Shown: positions 7,164 through 13,442 of the stretch, one piece after another | How positions within the stretch are numbered: position 1 is the stretch's first letter | Layout: each line of letters starts with the position of its first letter | DNA from: a virus | IMG/VR virus record: IMGVR_UViG_3300035661_000018 | Span: 45,520 to 109,519 of that record | DNA: 64,000 nucleotides | Strand: one strand, 5' to 3' | The notes under the pieces: generated by a model | What the model saw: the letters and a program-made list of their open reading frames with translations, nothing else | Told to the model about the DNA's origin: nothing | The model's database searches: none | Position numbers and translations under genes: made by a program

Positions 7164-7220
7164 GTGGTGACACGCCTCTCTCGTAAGGAGGAGAACGGAG
7201 TTCAATTCTCCGGATCAGCA
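7149..7220 (+). tRNA. tRNA-Thr(CGT)
   Basis: Acceptor GCTGATC/GATCAGC, D stem GTGT/ACAC, anticodon arm CCTCT-CTCGTAA-GGAGG (CGT), T arm CGGAG-TTCAATT-CTCCG. Its 5' 15 bases are also the end of the HNH ORF. Confidence 0.9.
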
Positions 7221-7226
7221 CAAATT

Positions 7227-7297
7227 GCCCCTATAGTTAAATGGTATAACAGGACCTTTGTAACGTTCAGTCCACAGTTCGATTCTGTGTAGGGGCA
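7227..7297 (+). tRNA. tRNA-Thr(TGT)
   Basis: Acceptor GCCCCTA/TAGGGGC, anticodon loop TTTGTAA (TGT), T arm CACAG-TTCGATT-CTGTG. The anticodon stem has one C-C mismatch next to the loop. Confidence 0.8.
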
Positions 7298-7322
7298 CAC
7301 ACTGCAAACAATGGAGGATGCT

Positions 7323-7370
7323 ATGACACAGCTAAACGCAGAACCAATGGAGTACCGCGCAAGTCGGTAA
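7323..7370 (+). CDS. 15-residue ORF
   Basis: ATG to TAA, with a strong SD GGAGG 6 bases upstream. Product starts MTQLNAEPMEYRA. The SD makes translation plausible; it could be a leader peptide for 7407-7745. Confidence 0.3.
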   Translation: MTQLNAEPMEYRASR

Positions 7371-7377
7371 ACGGAGT

Positions 7378-7405
7378 TTCAAACAAGTTCAAACAAGTTC
7401 AAACG
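7378..7405 (+). repeat. 10-bp tandem repeat, 2.8 copies
   Basis: TTCAAACAAG twice, then TTCAAACG. It ends just before the ATG at 7407. No clear SD lies in the repeat, so it may set the leader length or bind a regulator. Confidence 0.7.
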
Positions 7406-7406
7406 A

Positions 7407-7745
7407 ATGTCTGAACTTTACAGGCACTTTTCCAAAGACTGGGAGCATGTACTTGATTACTCTGATCAAGCACTACTCGACTTGTACAACCAAGAATCAT
7501 ACGGTGGCCGCGTAGAGTCCAACAACGGATTCGCTGTCGGTAAGAAATGGTTGAACGTCTACGTAACAGCATGGAAACAATCGATCAGAGAAGGTACTCT
7601 GTTCGTCCATGAACTGTACGAAGACCCAGGTTTCCCACATTGGTGGCTAGATAGCGTACTGAAGGGTGTGTACGACAATCTAGACGTCTGGTGGCAAGAC
7701 TACAGCAAGACGAAAGTACATCATGATCTCACAAGCGCTTCATAG
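7407..7745 (+). CDS. hypothetical protein
   Basis: 112 residues, acidic, Trp- and Tyr-rich (FPHWWLDSVLKGVYDNLDVWWQ), no signal or membrane segment. Its end overlaps the next start by 23 bases. The leader lacks a good SD and consists of the TTCAAACAAG repeats. No family recognised. Confidence 0.55.
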   Translation: MSELYRHFSKDWEHVLDYSDQALLDLYNQESYGGRVESNNGFAVGKKWLNVYVTAWKQSIREGTLFVHELYEDPGFPHWWLDSVLKGVYDNLDVWWQDYSKTKVHHDLTSAS

Positions 7746-8046
7746 CAAGTTTCTAACAAACACAGACGATACGGGCCGATTTGTTGTGTATTCACAGCGA
7801 ACCGGTCGTCGGTACTACGTTGAGCCGATCGAAACACAACACACCCCCAAGTGGGGTTCAGTTGATCCAGCAACGGGTGAACTGATGCACAAGAAAGGCG
7901 ATGGCAAGTACCGTGGCGGTGTCTCTCCAAAGGAGAGCCTGGTCACAGCTGAAAACGGGTTCAGCATCATTCATGAGCTTGGTATTGGCGTGAGCCCACA
8001 CCATGCAATCGATGTGATTGATGCTAAGTATCCAGACAAAGCATAA
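7723..8046 (+). CDS. hypothetical protein
   Basis: 107 residues. A beta-rich first part (GRFVVYSQRTGRRYYVEPIE) is followed by WGSVDPATGELMHKKGDGKY and a short helical end. The pattern of a small globular phage protein; the charge pattern around KKGDGKYRGG suggests possible nucleic acid contact. Coupled to the preceding gene by overlap. Function unknown. Confidence 0.55.
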   Translation: MISQALHSKFLTNTDDTGRFVVYSQRTGRRYYVEPIETQHTPKWGSVDPATGELMHKKGDGKYRGGVSPKESLVTAENGFSIIHELGIGVSPHHAIDVIDAKYPDKA

Positions 8047-8102
8047 CAGGCCAATGTACAAACAGTGTCCCGGGTTCATTGTTATGCTGTAGTAGGGTTT
8101 CC

Positions 8103-8129
8103 TCACTTTGTCCCACCTATACAAAGTGA
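8103..8129. other. 9-bp inverted repeat
   Basis: TCACTTTGT pairs with ACAAAGTGA across a 9-base loop just before tRNA-Ala. No T run follows, so it is more likely a processing or structural element than a terminator. Nothing else is seen in 8047-8132. Confidence 0.6.
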
Positions 8130-8132
8130 TAC

Positions 8133-8206
8133 GGGGGCGGGGTGTTTACCGGATAGCATATTACCCTTGCAAGGTTTTGGATCGAGTTCGAGTCTCGACG
8201 CCTCCA
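8133..8206 (+). tRNA. tRNA-Ala(TGC)
   Basis: Acceptor GGGGGCG/CGCCTCC, D stem GTGT/GCAT, anticodon loop CTTGCAA (TGC) on a weak stem (3 good pairs), T arm TCGAG-TTCGAGT-CTCGA. Confidence 0.72.
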
Positions 8207-8277
8207 CAAACGCTGTTGATTTACCCTGTTGTAATCGAGAAGATTATGTCACAAATGGGAATAGTCAGGGGCGAGAA

Positions 8278-8493
8278 ATGGAAAAAGCACTCGTGGTATT
8301 CGGTTGCACGATAGTTGGCGGTGGTGCTGGCTATCTAGTCAGCCCCGATGGAACTGCCGTGACAATCGGAAGTGCAGTCGGTTTTCTGATTGGCTGCATG
8401 TTGGTCAGTGGCAGCGGCGGCGACGGCGGAAGTGCAGCGATCGTTGACCTGATTGACGACCTCACTGACGGCTTCGCAACCAGTCACCACTGA
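8278..8493 (+). CDS. small membrane protein, Gly-rich
   Basis: 71 residues. Two membrane segments: residues 4-20 (ALVVFGCTIVGGGAGYLV) and about 26-45 (AVTIGSAVGFLIGCMLVSG). They are joined by a short PDGT turn, so a hairpin in the inner membrane is likely. GxxxG-type packing motifs suggest oligomers. The acidic tail DLIDDLTDG would face the cytoplasm. Start chosen for the purine-rich GGGGCGAG upstream. Function unknown. Confidence 0.6.
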   Translation: MEKALVVFGCTIVGGGAGYLVSPDGTAVTIGSAVGFLIGCMLVSGSGGDGGSAAIVDLIDDLTDGFATSHH

Positions 8494-8513
8494 CAATTTT
8501 TGGGGATTAGTAC

Positions 8514-8571
8514 AGCTGGAAAAACGCTAGCCTTGCACGCTTGAGTCAGGAGTTCGATCCTCCACCAGCTA
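8514..8571 (+). tRNA. tRNA-like, anticodon TGC, D-armless fold
   Basis: Acceptor AGCTGG/CCAGCT, anticodon arm CTAGC-CTTGCAC-GCTTG with one mismatch, T arm GGAG-TTCGATC-CTCC. Only about 6 bases join acceptor and anticodon arms, so there is no D arm. In a full-length reading the 5' acceptor strand would not pair. The anticodon loop is identical to that at 6644-6716. Confidence 0.4.
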
Positions 8572-8594
8572 GAAGTCAAACAAAGACAAATAAT

Positions 8595-8668
8595 AGCTCC
8601 ATAGCTCAATGGTAGAGCACTGCGTTGACATCGCAGATACGAAGGTTCGATTCCTTCTGGAGCTACCA
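8595..8668 (+). tRNA. tRNA-Val(GAC)
   Basis: Canonical: acceptor AGCTCCA/TGGAGCT, D stem GCTC/GAGC, anticodon arm CTGCG-TTGACAT-CGCAG, T arm GAAGG-TTCGATT-CCTTC, encoded CCA. Confidence 0.92.
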
Positions 8669-8682
8669 ATTAAAGGAACATG

Positions 8683-9016
8683 ATGATTTACGTCGCAGCA
8701 CCACACAGCGACCCTGATCTTGCGATCAAGGACGCTAGGGTGCGCGAGTTCTACGAGTTTGAGACCACCAAATATAGTCAGATGCCTGATGATTGGGTCT
8801 ACTGGCAACAGTACAGTGAGCAAATGCTGAGCAAGTGTGACGGGATGGTCTTGCTGCTGCTAGAAGGCTGGGATAAGTCGACGGGCGTCCTCGCAGAACT
8901 CCGTACTGCCGAGACAACGGAATCCCATCCTCGTGACGGATGTCCGCTGGAAGCAGTTGTACGTTCCCGGACAGGGAATCGAATCATTCGTCATCAAACT
9001 GATAACCACTAAATAA
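8683..9016 (+). pseudogene. DUF1937-like (nucleoside deoxyribosyltransferase fold), frameshifted
   Basis: The first 75 codons give MIYVAAPHSDP ... YWQQYSEQMLSKCDGMVLLLLEGWDKSTGVLAELR, the DUF1937 pattern (MIYLAxPYS, DGWxxSxGVxAEL). After AELR the zero frame turns low quality. The continuation expected of the family (QRNPILVTD... VPGQGIESF) is in another frame and ends at 9016. One or two missing bases near 8912-8935 explain this. The family is related to nucleoside 2-deoxyribosyltransferases. If read as is, the protein would lack its last helix. Start 8683 chosen for SD AAGGA spacing. Confidence 0.6.
9008..9015 (+). promoter_or_regulatory. late promoter-like box
   Basis: ACTAAATA 25 bases before the start at 9040; a weaker match to the late consensus. 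Confidence 0.45.
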
Positions 9017-9039
9017 GTGGTCCAGTTAAGGGAGCCCTT

Positions 9040-9198
9040 ATGCGTCTGCAAGACCTTTCATTCATCACAGAACAACAACTCCGTGAGCAAGCTGTTGCCC
9101 AACAGGCTCATGCTTTGCTAGAATCTGCAACTCCTGAGGAACTGATTTTGTCGGAACCTCGCAGCGCAGAAGACGTAATTGCGGAGTTGTACAAGTGA
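9040..9198 (+). CDS. small helical protein, possible antitoxin partner
   Basis: 52 residues, acidic and helical (ITEQQLREQAVAQQAHALLE ... SAEDVIAELYK). Good SD (AAGGGAG). Its TGA overlaps the GTG start of the RelE-like gene as GTGA, so the two are translated together. A small acidic partner just upstream of a RelE-type toxin is the usual antitoxin position, but there is no clear DNA-binding fold and this is inference. Confidence 0.5.
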   Translation: MRLQDLSFITEQQLREQAVAQQAHALLESATPEELILSEPRSAEDVIAELYK

Positions 9199-9548
9199 TC
9201 GAAGTTCGCACGTGCATCTTGTTTCGTAAAACCTCGGTACAGCACTCACGTGATCCGCGAGTGCGCGACAAGATCGTAGACTTCATCCGATTCAAGTCAG
9301 AGCACCCCCTTGAGTTGTATGGCTCGAAGGATCGTGCGTTTGCTAATGAAGGCAACTTGCGTGGTTTCATCCACGCAGGCCTAACGTTTGACGTTTCGAT
9401 CGTGTACAAGATTGGGATGGTCGGTGGTAAGCGGACGTTGGATCTGTACGGCGTGTTCTCCCACGACGAGCTTGGTACAGGCCAGCCTCGTAACATCAAT
9501 CGTCAACGTTCTGCTGGTGAAAAGCTGCGGAACCAAGAGATGGAGTAA
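9195..9548 (+). CDS. RelE/YafQ-like protein
   Basis: 117 residues. The core HPLELYGSKDRAF..GNLRGFIHAGLTFDVSIVYKI..LDLYGVFSHDELG follows the RelE/YafQ order (small protein, HPL, H.LTxDxxLIY, VxSHxEL). YafQ-type catalytic His and Asp positions look present. In bacteria such proteins cut ribosome-bound mRNA; in a phage it could act on host mRNA or belong to a toxin pair with 9040-9198. GTG start set by the GTGA overlap. The family call rests on visual similarity. Confidence 0.5.
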   Translation: MIEVRTCILFRKTSVQHSRDPRVRDKIVDFIRFKSEHPLELYGSKDRAFANEGNLRGFIHAGLTFDVSIVYKIGMVGGKRTLDLYGVFSHDELGTGQPRNINRQRSAGEKLRNQEME

Positions 9549-9558
9549 CGCTCCATCT
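9538..9558 (+). terminator. hairpin at the gene end
   Basis: AGATGGAG/CTCCATCT stem of 8 bp with a 5-base loop, overlapping the stop codon, then TT. A weak terminator or processing hairpin before tRNA-Thr. Confidence 0.55.
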
Positions 9559-9563
9559 TTCAT

Positions 9564-9634
9564 GCTCTGTTAGTATAGTGGGATAATAACTCCTTGGTAC
9601 GGAGTAGACACAGGTTCAATTCCTGTACAGAGCA
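9564..9634 (+). tRNA. tRNA-Thr(GGT)
   Basis: Acceptor GCTCTGT/ACAGAGC, anticodon arm ACTCC-TTGGTAC-GGAGT, T arm ACAGG-TTCAATT-CCTGT. With 7149 and 7227 the phage supplies three Thr tRNAs. Confidence 0.9.
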
Positions 9635-9646
9635 CAAAACATCGCC

Positions 9647-9720
9647 TGGTGAGCGTAGCGGGTGACACCTCCTCTCCTACAAAGAGGTATTGCAGGGTTC
9701 GAACCCAGCCGTGGCCACCA
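9647..9720 (+). tRNA. tRNA-like, anticodon TAC (Val), degenerate
   Basis: Anticodon arm CCTCT-CCTACAA-AGAGG has C instead of the universal T at position 33. T arm GCAGGG-TTCGAA-CCCAGC is irregular. The 3' end carries CCA, but the 5' acceptor strand does not pair well. Probably a decayed copy. Confidence 0.35.
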
Positions 9721-9735
9721 TCTAAAGGAACAAAC

Positions 9736-9958
9736 GTGCGCAATATTGTCCAGTATCCATTACAGTACGATGAGGTCGTCACGAGCGCTTGAGCGCACAG
9801 CTCAAGCGCTCGCTGAAAAAGAAGCCGGTACTTGCGGGAGCATTGACGCACACGTGTTGAATTGGCTGCACCGGTTTGTGTTGAGCAACAAGACCAGGAT
9901 GATCGATGAACTCGCAAACGCTGACCAATACGGCCGCAACCGTCCTTGCCAGGCCTGA
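9736..9958 (+). pseudogene. small gene, frameshifted
   Basis: GTG start with SD AAGGAAC: product begins MRNIVQYPLQYDEVV and stops at 9792. The ORF that starts at ATG 9770 continues in another frame with ALERTAQALAEKEAGTCGSIDAHVLNWL... to 9958. The two parts read naturally as one protein of about 73 residues if one base is missing near 9780. Alternatively two overlapping small genes. Helical, function unknown. Confidence 0.45.
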
Positions 9959-10787
9959 TCGCCTGGCGTACCACGCAACGTCGTACGACGAAGTATACCA
10001 ATACTTCCTGATGCGCAACCTTCAACTTGCTCCTCACGGCTTTCGTTGGTCGTTTGAGTTGACGCCACAAGAAGGTGGCTACACAACACATCTAACCAGC
10101 CAAGATGGTACCACGTATGATTCGTTTTATGTAACGAATCAAGGTAAGGGTGTTGGCAGGCGACTACTCAAGCAGTGCCACAACAAAATCATCACAATCG
10201 GCGATTGCCAAATCGTTGAGTGGCTCCGTCATCATGACGCGAACTTTGAAGTGATTCATGGTGTCTTTGACACCGTAGAATACCAGATGATTCAGCGGAC
10301 GTATGGCAACGAGCGCGCTAAACGTAGCGGTGTGTTTAAGATGAACCACATCGACGAAGGAATCTACATTCTGTCCAAGCTCGGCGCATCGTCAATCGCA
10401 CAGAAAGCGTTCTGCTTGCATCCCCTGCTGCAGCTGGATCCTGACCTCGAAAAGAACTTCGACGTCATCGTCGCACAGTGTGACAAGCGTGCTGTTGCGC
10501 TGGCGATGGAGTACCGGAATATCGCCAACGCATACCTTAGCCGTCGGGAGATCGATACGCTGGAAGAAGTTGCCCTCAGTCCTCTGGAAGGCGTCAACCG
10601 CATGTTGGTTGCTGACAAGATCCAAAACTATAAGGACTTTATGGCACATCACTACGAAACGCACCCGCGTCGTCGTGAACTGAACGAGTACTTCCACAAT
10701 TGGTTCGAGCGTTTGGGTGAAGATCGAATGGGCAATCTGCATTGGGTTGACTGGATCGCAAGCCTCGAATCCCTCCACACCAAGTGA
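9906..10787 (+). CDS. large conserved-type protein with helical all-alpha domain
   Basis: 293 residues. The C-terminal two thirds (about 140-290) is helical, with MNHIDEGIYILSKLGASSIAQKAFCLHPLLQ, LALEYRN-like AMEYRNIANAYLSRR and LVADKIQNYKDF. This layout recalls HD-domain-like phosphohydrolase folds of phages, but I do not see a clear HD metal pair. The N-terminal part holds QGKGVGRRLL, which resembles the acetyl-CoA loop (Q/RxxGxG/A) of GNAT enzymes; this may be chance. The start is uncertain because 50 bases overlap the preceding ORF; MRNLQLAPHG at about 10011 is an alternative. Confidence 0.5.
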   Translation: MNSQTLTNTAATVLARPDRLAYHATSYDEVYQYFLMRNLQLAPHGFRWSFELTPQEGGYTTHLTSQDGTTYDSFYVTNQGKGVGRRLLKQCHNKIITIGDCQIVEWLRHHDANFEVIHGVFDTVEYQMIQRTYGNERAKRSGVFKMNHIDEGIYILSKLGASSIAQKAFCLHPLLQLDPDLEKNFDVIVAQCDKRAVALAMEYRNIANAYLSRREIDTLEEVALSPLEGVNRMLVADKIQNYKDFMAHHYETHPRRRELNEYFHNWFERLGEDRMGNLHWVDWIASLESLHTK

Positions 10788-10793
10788 GCAACT

Positions 10794-11060
10794 ATGAAAA
10801 TGATCCTCCCACCACCGCACGCGTCAAATACAACGTTCCCTCTACTGACGATCAACGTCGGCGAGGTGTGGCACGTTCGATTTCCTGAAGAGACGCGTAT
10901 TCGACGTGTCTTGGTCGAATCGTTCACGGAGCGAGTGATCGAGCTGCGCGTGTACAAGGACGGGCACGGTGACTCGAAGTTCAAGTTCCGTAGCTACATC
11001 GTCGATGACCTGCAGTGGATTCATCAGCTCGCTGAACCCGATCCTGAATCTGTTGACTGA
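10794..11060 (+). CDS. hypothetical protein
   Basis: 88 residues, beta-rich (LTINVGEVWHVRFPEETRIRRVLVESFTERVIELRVYKD), like a small Tudor- or SH3-type barrel. Weak SD. Just downstream of 9906-10787 and likely in the same unit. No family recognised. Confidence 0.5.
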   Translation: MKMILPPPHASNTTFPLLTINVGEVWHVRFPEETRIRRVLVESFTERVIELRVYKDGHGDSKFKFRSYIVDDLQWIHQLAEPDPESVD

Positions 11061-11110
11061 CACCTGCCGTTTTCAGGAAGATGGGCTGACTTAACAAGAA
11101 AGGTCAGTCC

Positions 11111-11668
11111 ATGAGCTCACTAGCAGATGTCGGAATCCCTGGGGTTGGCACGGGAATTCTTCAACCAAATTTAGCATACAAGTTCCGTGTACGGATCGTT
11201 GAGAATGACGTTCAGTACAACGAGCTGTCAATGCAAGTTGTATCAACATCAGATTTTGGATATTGGTCATCCCAGTACGGTGGACACCGCCTAACCGTCG
11301 TATTCCAAGACGACGTAACTAACCAGGCCGCCCGCCGGCTAGTTGATCTGCATGCACGAGGTGCAAAGATTGACGTGTTCGTAGACATTTTAGACGGCAA
11401 CGACACCGTTACACGCACGCACGCTTTCAACGACGCAGTGATCGCCGGCGACCTCGTATTTTCACCGTTGGATTACGCTGGTGGCGGTTCTCCCGAACAG
11501 TTCGTGTTCAACAGCAACAATCGCGACGATAACCCTTTACGAACTATGCTAAGTGGCAGTAGGGTAGAGTTTTATAAGCGCGATCACAAGACGGGCGTAA
11601 ATACGATCACCGCAACGTTTTTTGCACAGCAGTACCAGGTTTTGTTCCCCCAACCGACTAAGGAATAG
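11111..11668 (+). CDS. tail-tube-like virion protein
   Basis: 185 residues. The N terminus GIPGVGTGILQPNLAYKFRVRI resembles the start of T4-family tail-tube proteins (GTGILQPxxxxRFRVxF), and the rest is a beta-barrel pattern ending in FFAQQYQVLFP. SD AAAGG (AAGAAAGG) upstream. If correct it forms the inner tube of the contractile tail. Single gene away from other tail genes, so the exact tail role is uncertain. Confidence 0.55.
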   Translation: MSSLADVGIPGVGTGILQPNLAYKFRVRIVENDVQYNELSMQVVSTSDFGYWSSQYGGHRLTVVFQDDVTNQAARRLVDLHARGAKIDVFVDILDGNDTVTRTHAFNDAVIAGDLVFSPLDYAGGGSPEQFVFNSNNRDDNPLRTMLSGSRVEFYKRDHKTGVNTITATFFAQQYQVLFPQPTKE

Positions 11669-11700
11669 TCATGCAATAGGTTTTTGAAAAGGTCGTTATC

Positions 11701-11935
11701 GTGTTTCACTTTAACAAGGCTCATCTAGCGGATCCGACGATCCCAATGTGGGTGTTGAAAGTGAAGGGTGAGTCACACTATGTGTCGCACGTTGAAGTGC
11801 AACCCGGGTGTGGGATTCTCCACGAAGGAAACTCCTGACAATCCACACACCGAAGGTGCGATCAAGATCAAGATCAGGGGGAATCTAAAATTGTTCACCA
11901 ACGACCAAGGAGAACCTGAAGCATTGATCTACTGA
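11701..11935 (+). pseudogene. small conserved phage protein, one-base frameshift
   Basis: GTG start, SD AAAGG. The first 38 codons give HFNKAHLADPTIPMWVLKVK.. HVEVQPG, then the frame ends at 11838. One base earlier the frame continues GFSTKETPDNPHTEGAIKIK.. NDQGEPEALIY to 11935. Both halves match a small conserved T4-like protein (HVEV..FSTKETPDNPxTKGxIKFKG). The break is at CCCGGGTGTGGG, a place prone to indel error. Confidence 0.6.
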
Positions 11936-11936
11936 C

Positions 11937-12170
11937 ATGCGCAAATATCGAATCGTGTGCCGCGTATATGGCGATGGCTCCTGCACGTACACACCTCAGT
12001 ATAAGGTGCGGTTTTGGCCGTTCTGGCTCCACTTCACAGACAATTACCCACAATGTCCTGAGGTGTTTAACCAGCTGCACGAGGCACGGGAGTTTGTGAT
12101 GCTTGAGATTAATCGAGAGCGTTCACACACGTTGGTATCAACCTACATTGAAATGTGCGCCAAGGAATGA
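11937..12170 (+). CDS. hypothetical basic protein
   Basis: 77 residues, rich in Arg, Tyr and Trp (MRKYRIVCRVYGDGSCTYTPQYKVRFWPFWLHF). A compact beta pattern followed by a helix. Its TGA overlaps the next ATG as ATGA. Directly behind the broken gene 11701-11935. No family recognised. Confidence 0.5.
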   Translation: MRKYRIVCRVYGDGSCTYTPQYKVRFWPFWLHFTDNYPQCPEVFNQLHEAREFVMLEINRERSHTLVSTYIEMCAKE

Positions 12171-12679
12171 TCAAGTACTTGTACCGCTATCGGTACGTGC
12201 TGTTTGATGCAGCGATAGTGGCAGCGGTAATTTGGACGATCTGGCAGTTTTCACTACCGCCAATCACCGTTGTCTCTTTCCTGCTCGCATACCTTGGTAT
12301 GCGGCACACTGTATCGAGGCAGCATGATCGCGAACAGCGCGAACTCGCTGTTCGCATTTTGCTTGAAAACGCGAAGTTCCACACAGAACAAAATTCAGGC
12401 AAGACCGCCGTCAAGGCGCTTCCCGTTTACCGAACGAATTGGTTTACAGGTAAGCAAACTGGTGAGATAATCGGCGCTCGCATTTTGTATTCCGATGGTC
12501 CATCGTCTGAATCGGATGTGTTCACGACACCAACGTTCCTCAGTTTCATGTTCACCATCAATCCTGTCGTAACACGCAAGCAACACGTCAATCATGCTGA
12601 CCACCAATTTCACACACACCACGCAGCGTCTACCAAACGGTGGCGTTCAGATCGTTCTGACACGGCTGGAGGACGGTAA
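12167..12679 (+). CDS. membrane protein
   Basis: About 170 residues. Two adjacent membrane spans at residues 8-27 (YVLFDAAIVAAVIWTIWQF) and 30-48, then a soluble domain with a heptad-like helix (QHDREQRELAVRILLENAKF). Start chosen at the ATGA overlap. The last 28 codons overlap the next gene and are His/Arg-rich and poor in normal coding character, so the true stop may be earlier, in another frame. Function unknown. Confidence 0.5.
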   Translation: MIKYLYRYRYVLFDAAIVAAVIWTIWQFSLPPITVVSFLLAYLGMRHTVSRQHDREQRELAVRILLENAKFHTEQNSGKTAVKALPVYRTNWFTGKQTGEIIGARILYSDGPSSESDVFTTPTFLSFMFTINPVVTRKQHVNHADHQFHTHHAASTKRWRSDRSDTAGGR

Positions 12680-13013
12680 GACGCATACGATCGTTGAGCG
12701 CCGCACGTCGTACTATGACGATACTGCTCTTGCACGGCTCGTCCAACAAATGGAGTCATTTACGGACGAGTGTTGCGAATGCTACTTCCCAAAACCTCGC
12801 AAGACGAAGGAAGAGAAGAAGGCTGAAAAGGTCGTTGTGGAGAGGGCTCCGTTGACGAAAGAACAGCTTGAAGAACGGGAGAAGCAAGCGAAGGCAAAGG
12901 CTGAAAAGGCCGAGCGCGCGGCTGCTCGTGAGTTGCGAAAAGCTGAAAAGCGAGAACAAAAGATGAGGGAACGAAATGGCAACATGGTTACCGATGTCGA
13001 CTGTGCCACTTGA
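12594..13013 (+). CDS. Lys/Glu-rich coiled-coil protein
   Basis: 139 residues. N-terminal 55 residues are globular (QRLPNGGVQIVLTRLEDGKTHTIVERR), followed by CCECYF, then a long charged helix from about 65 to 130 made of KAEK/EEREKQ repeats, a likely coiled coil. Overlaps both neighbours. A structural or nucleic-acid-binding role is possible; no family recognised. Confidence 0.55.
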   Translation: MLTTNFTHTTQRLPNGGVQIVLTRLEDGKTHTIVERRTSYYDDTALARLVQQMESFTDECCECYFPKPRKTKEEKKAEKVVVERAPLTKEQLEEREKQAKAKAEKAERAAARELRKAEKREQKMRERNGNMVTDVDCAT

Positions 13014-13242
13014 TGGCACAGAGGTTCTGCTGAAGACGAACATTGGTGTCGTCTCCGCGTGGTGGGCCACTCCTGTAATTACTCATGACTACTTCGACGG
13101 TGATGACATGGAAGGGTGTGAGTGGATATGCTATGACGATAAGTTCAGAATTCAAGTTGAGTGGTACAGTGATGCACCAAATGGTGAAGAATTCTGGCAT
13201 AGCAGCGCTGGGATCACTGGCTGGATGCCAATTCCTCAATAA
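12976..13242 (+). CDS. DUF551-like protein
   Basis: 88 residues beginning WLPMSTVPLDGTEVLLKT and ending SAGITGWMPIPQ. This is the DUF551 signature (WxPxxxxPxDGxxVLV ... TGWMPLP) common in phages and prophages. Function of the family is unknown. Starts inside the preceding gene. Late box and tRNA-Arg follow. Confidence 0.65.
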   Translation: MATWLPMSTVPLDGTEVLLKTNIGVVSAWWATPVITHDYFDGDDMEGCEWICYDDKFRIQVEWYSDAPNGEEFWHSSAGITGWMPIPQ

Positions 13243-13245
13243 ATA
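13238..13245 (+). promoter_or_regulatory. late promoter-like box
   Basis: AATAAATA overlapping the stop of 12976-13242 and just before tRNA-Arg. Confidence 0.4.
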
Positions 13246-13253
13246 GGTTAATT

Positions 13254-13321
13254 GTCCCCGCCTATTGGATAGTAGTCGCTCTTCTAAAGCGACGGTGAAA
13301 GTTCGACTCTTTCCGGGGGCA
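13254..13321 (+). tRNA. tRNA-Arg(TCT)
   Basis: Acceptor GTCCCCG/CGGGGGC, anticodon arm TCGCT-CTTCTAA-AGCGA, T arm GAAAG-TTCGACT-CTTTC. The D arm is short (about 14 bases). TCT reads the rare Arg codon AGA. Confidence 0.8.
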
Positions 13322-13410
13322 CACACTCCCTCATCTTGGGAGCACAACCGTCGAGGACACGCAGACGTTAAAACAGTGGTGGGAGTCCAGTGGAAGCCTG
13401 GTACCGAATT

Positions 13411-13418
13411 GATAAATA
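13411..13418 (+). promoter_or_regulatory. T4-type late promoter box
   Basis: GATAAATA 25 bases before the ATG of the secreted hydrolase. The rest of 13322-13410 shows no gene. Confidence 0.65.
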
Positions 13419-13442
13419 GTCCACTAACCTAAGGGGCTATTG

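Noticed and set aside
8055-8100. Additional tRNA before tRNA-Ala 8133
   Set aside because: CCGGGTTCATTG looks like a T loop, but no pairing acceptor or anticodon arm could be found.
9906-10787. GNAT acetyltransferase
   Set aside because: Only the QGKGVGRRLL loop fits; the rest of the GNAT fold is not visible, so it is mentioned but not called.
13322-13410. Gene between tRNA-Arg and the hydrolase
   Set aside because: All frames are short and without start and SD; only the late promoter box is supported.
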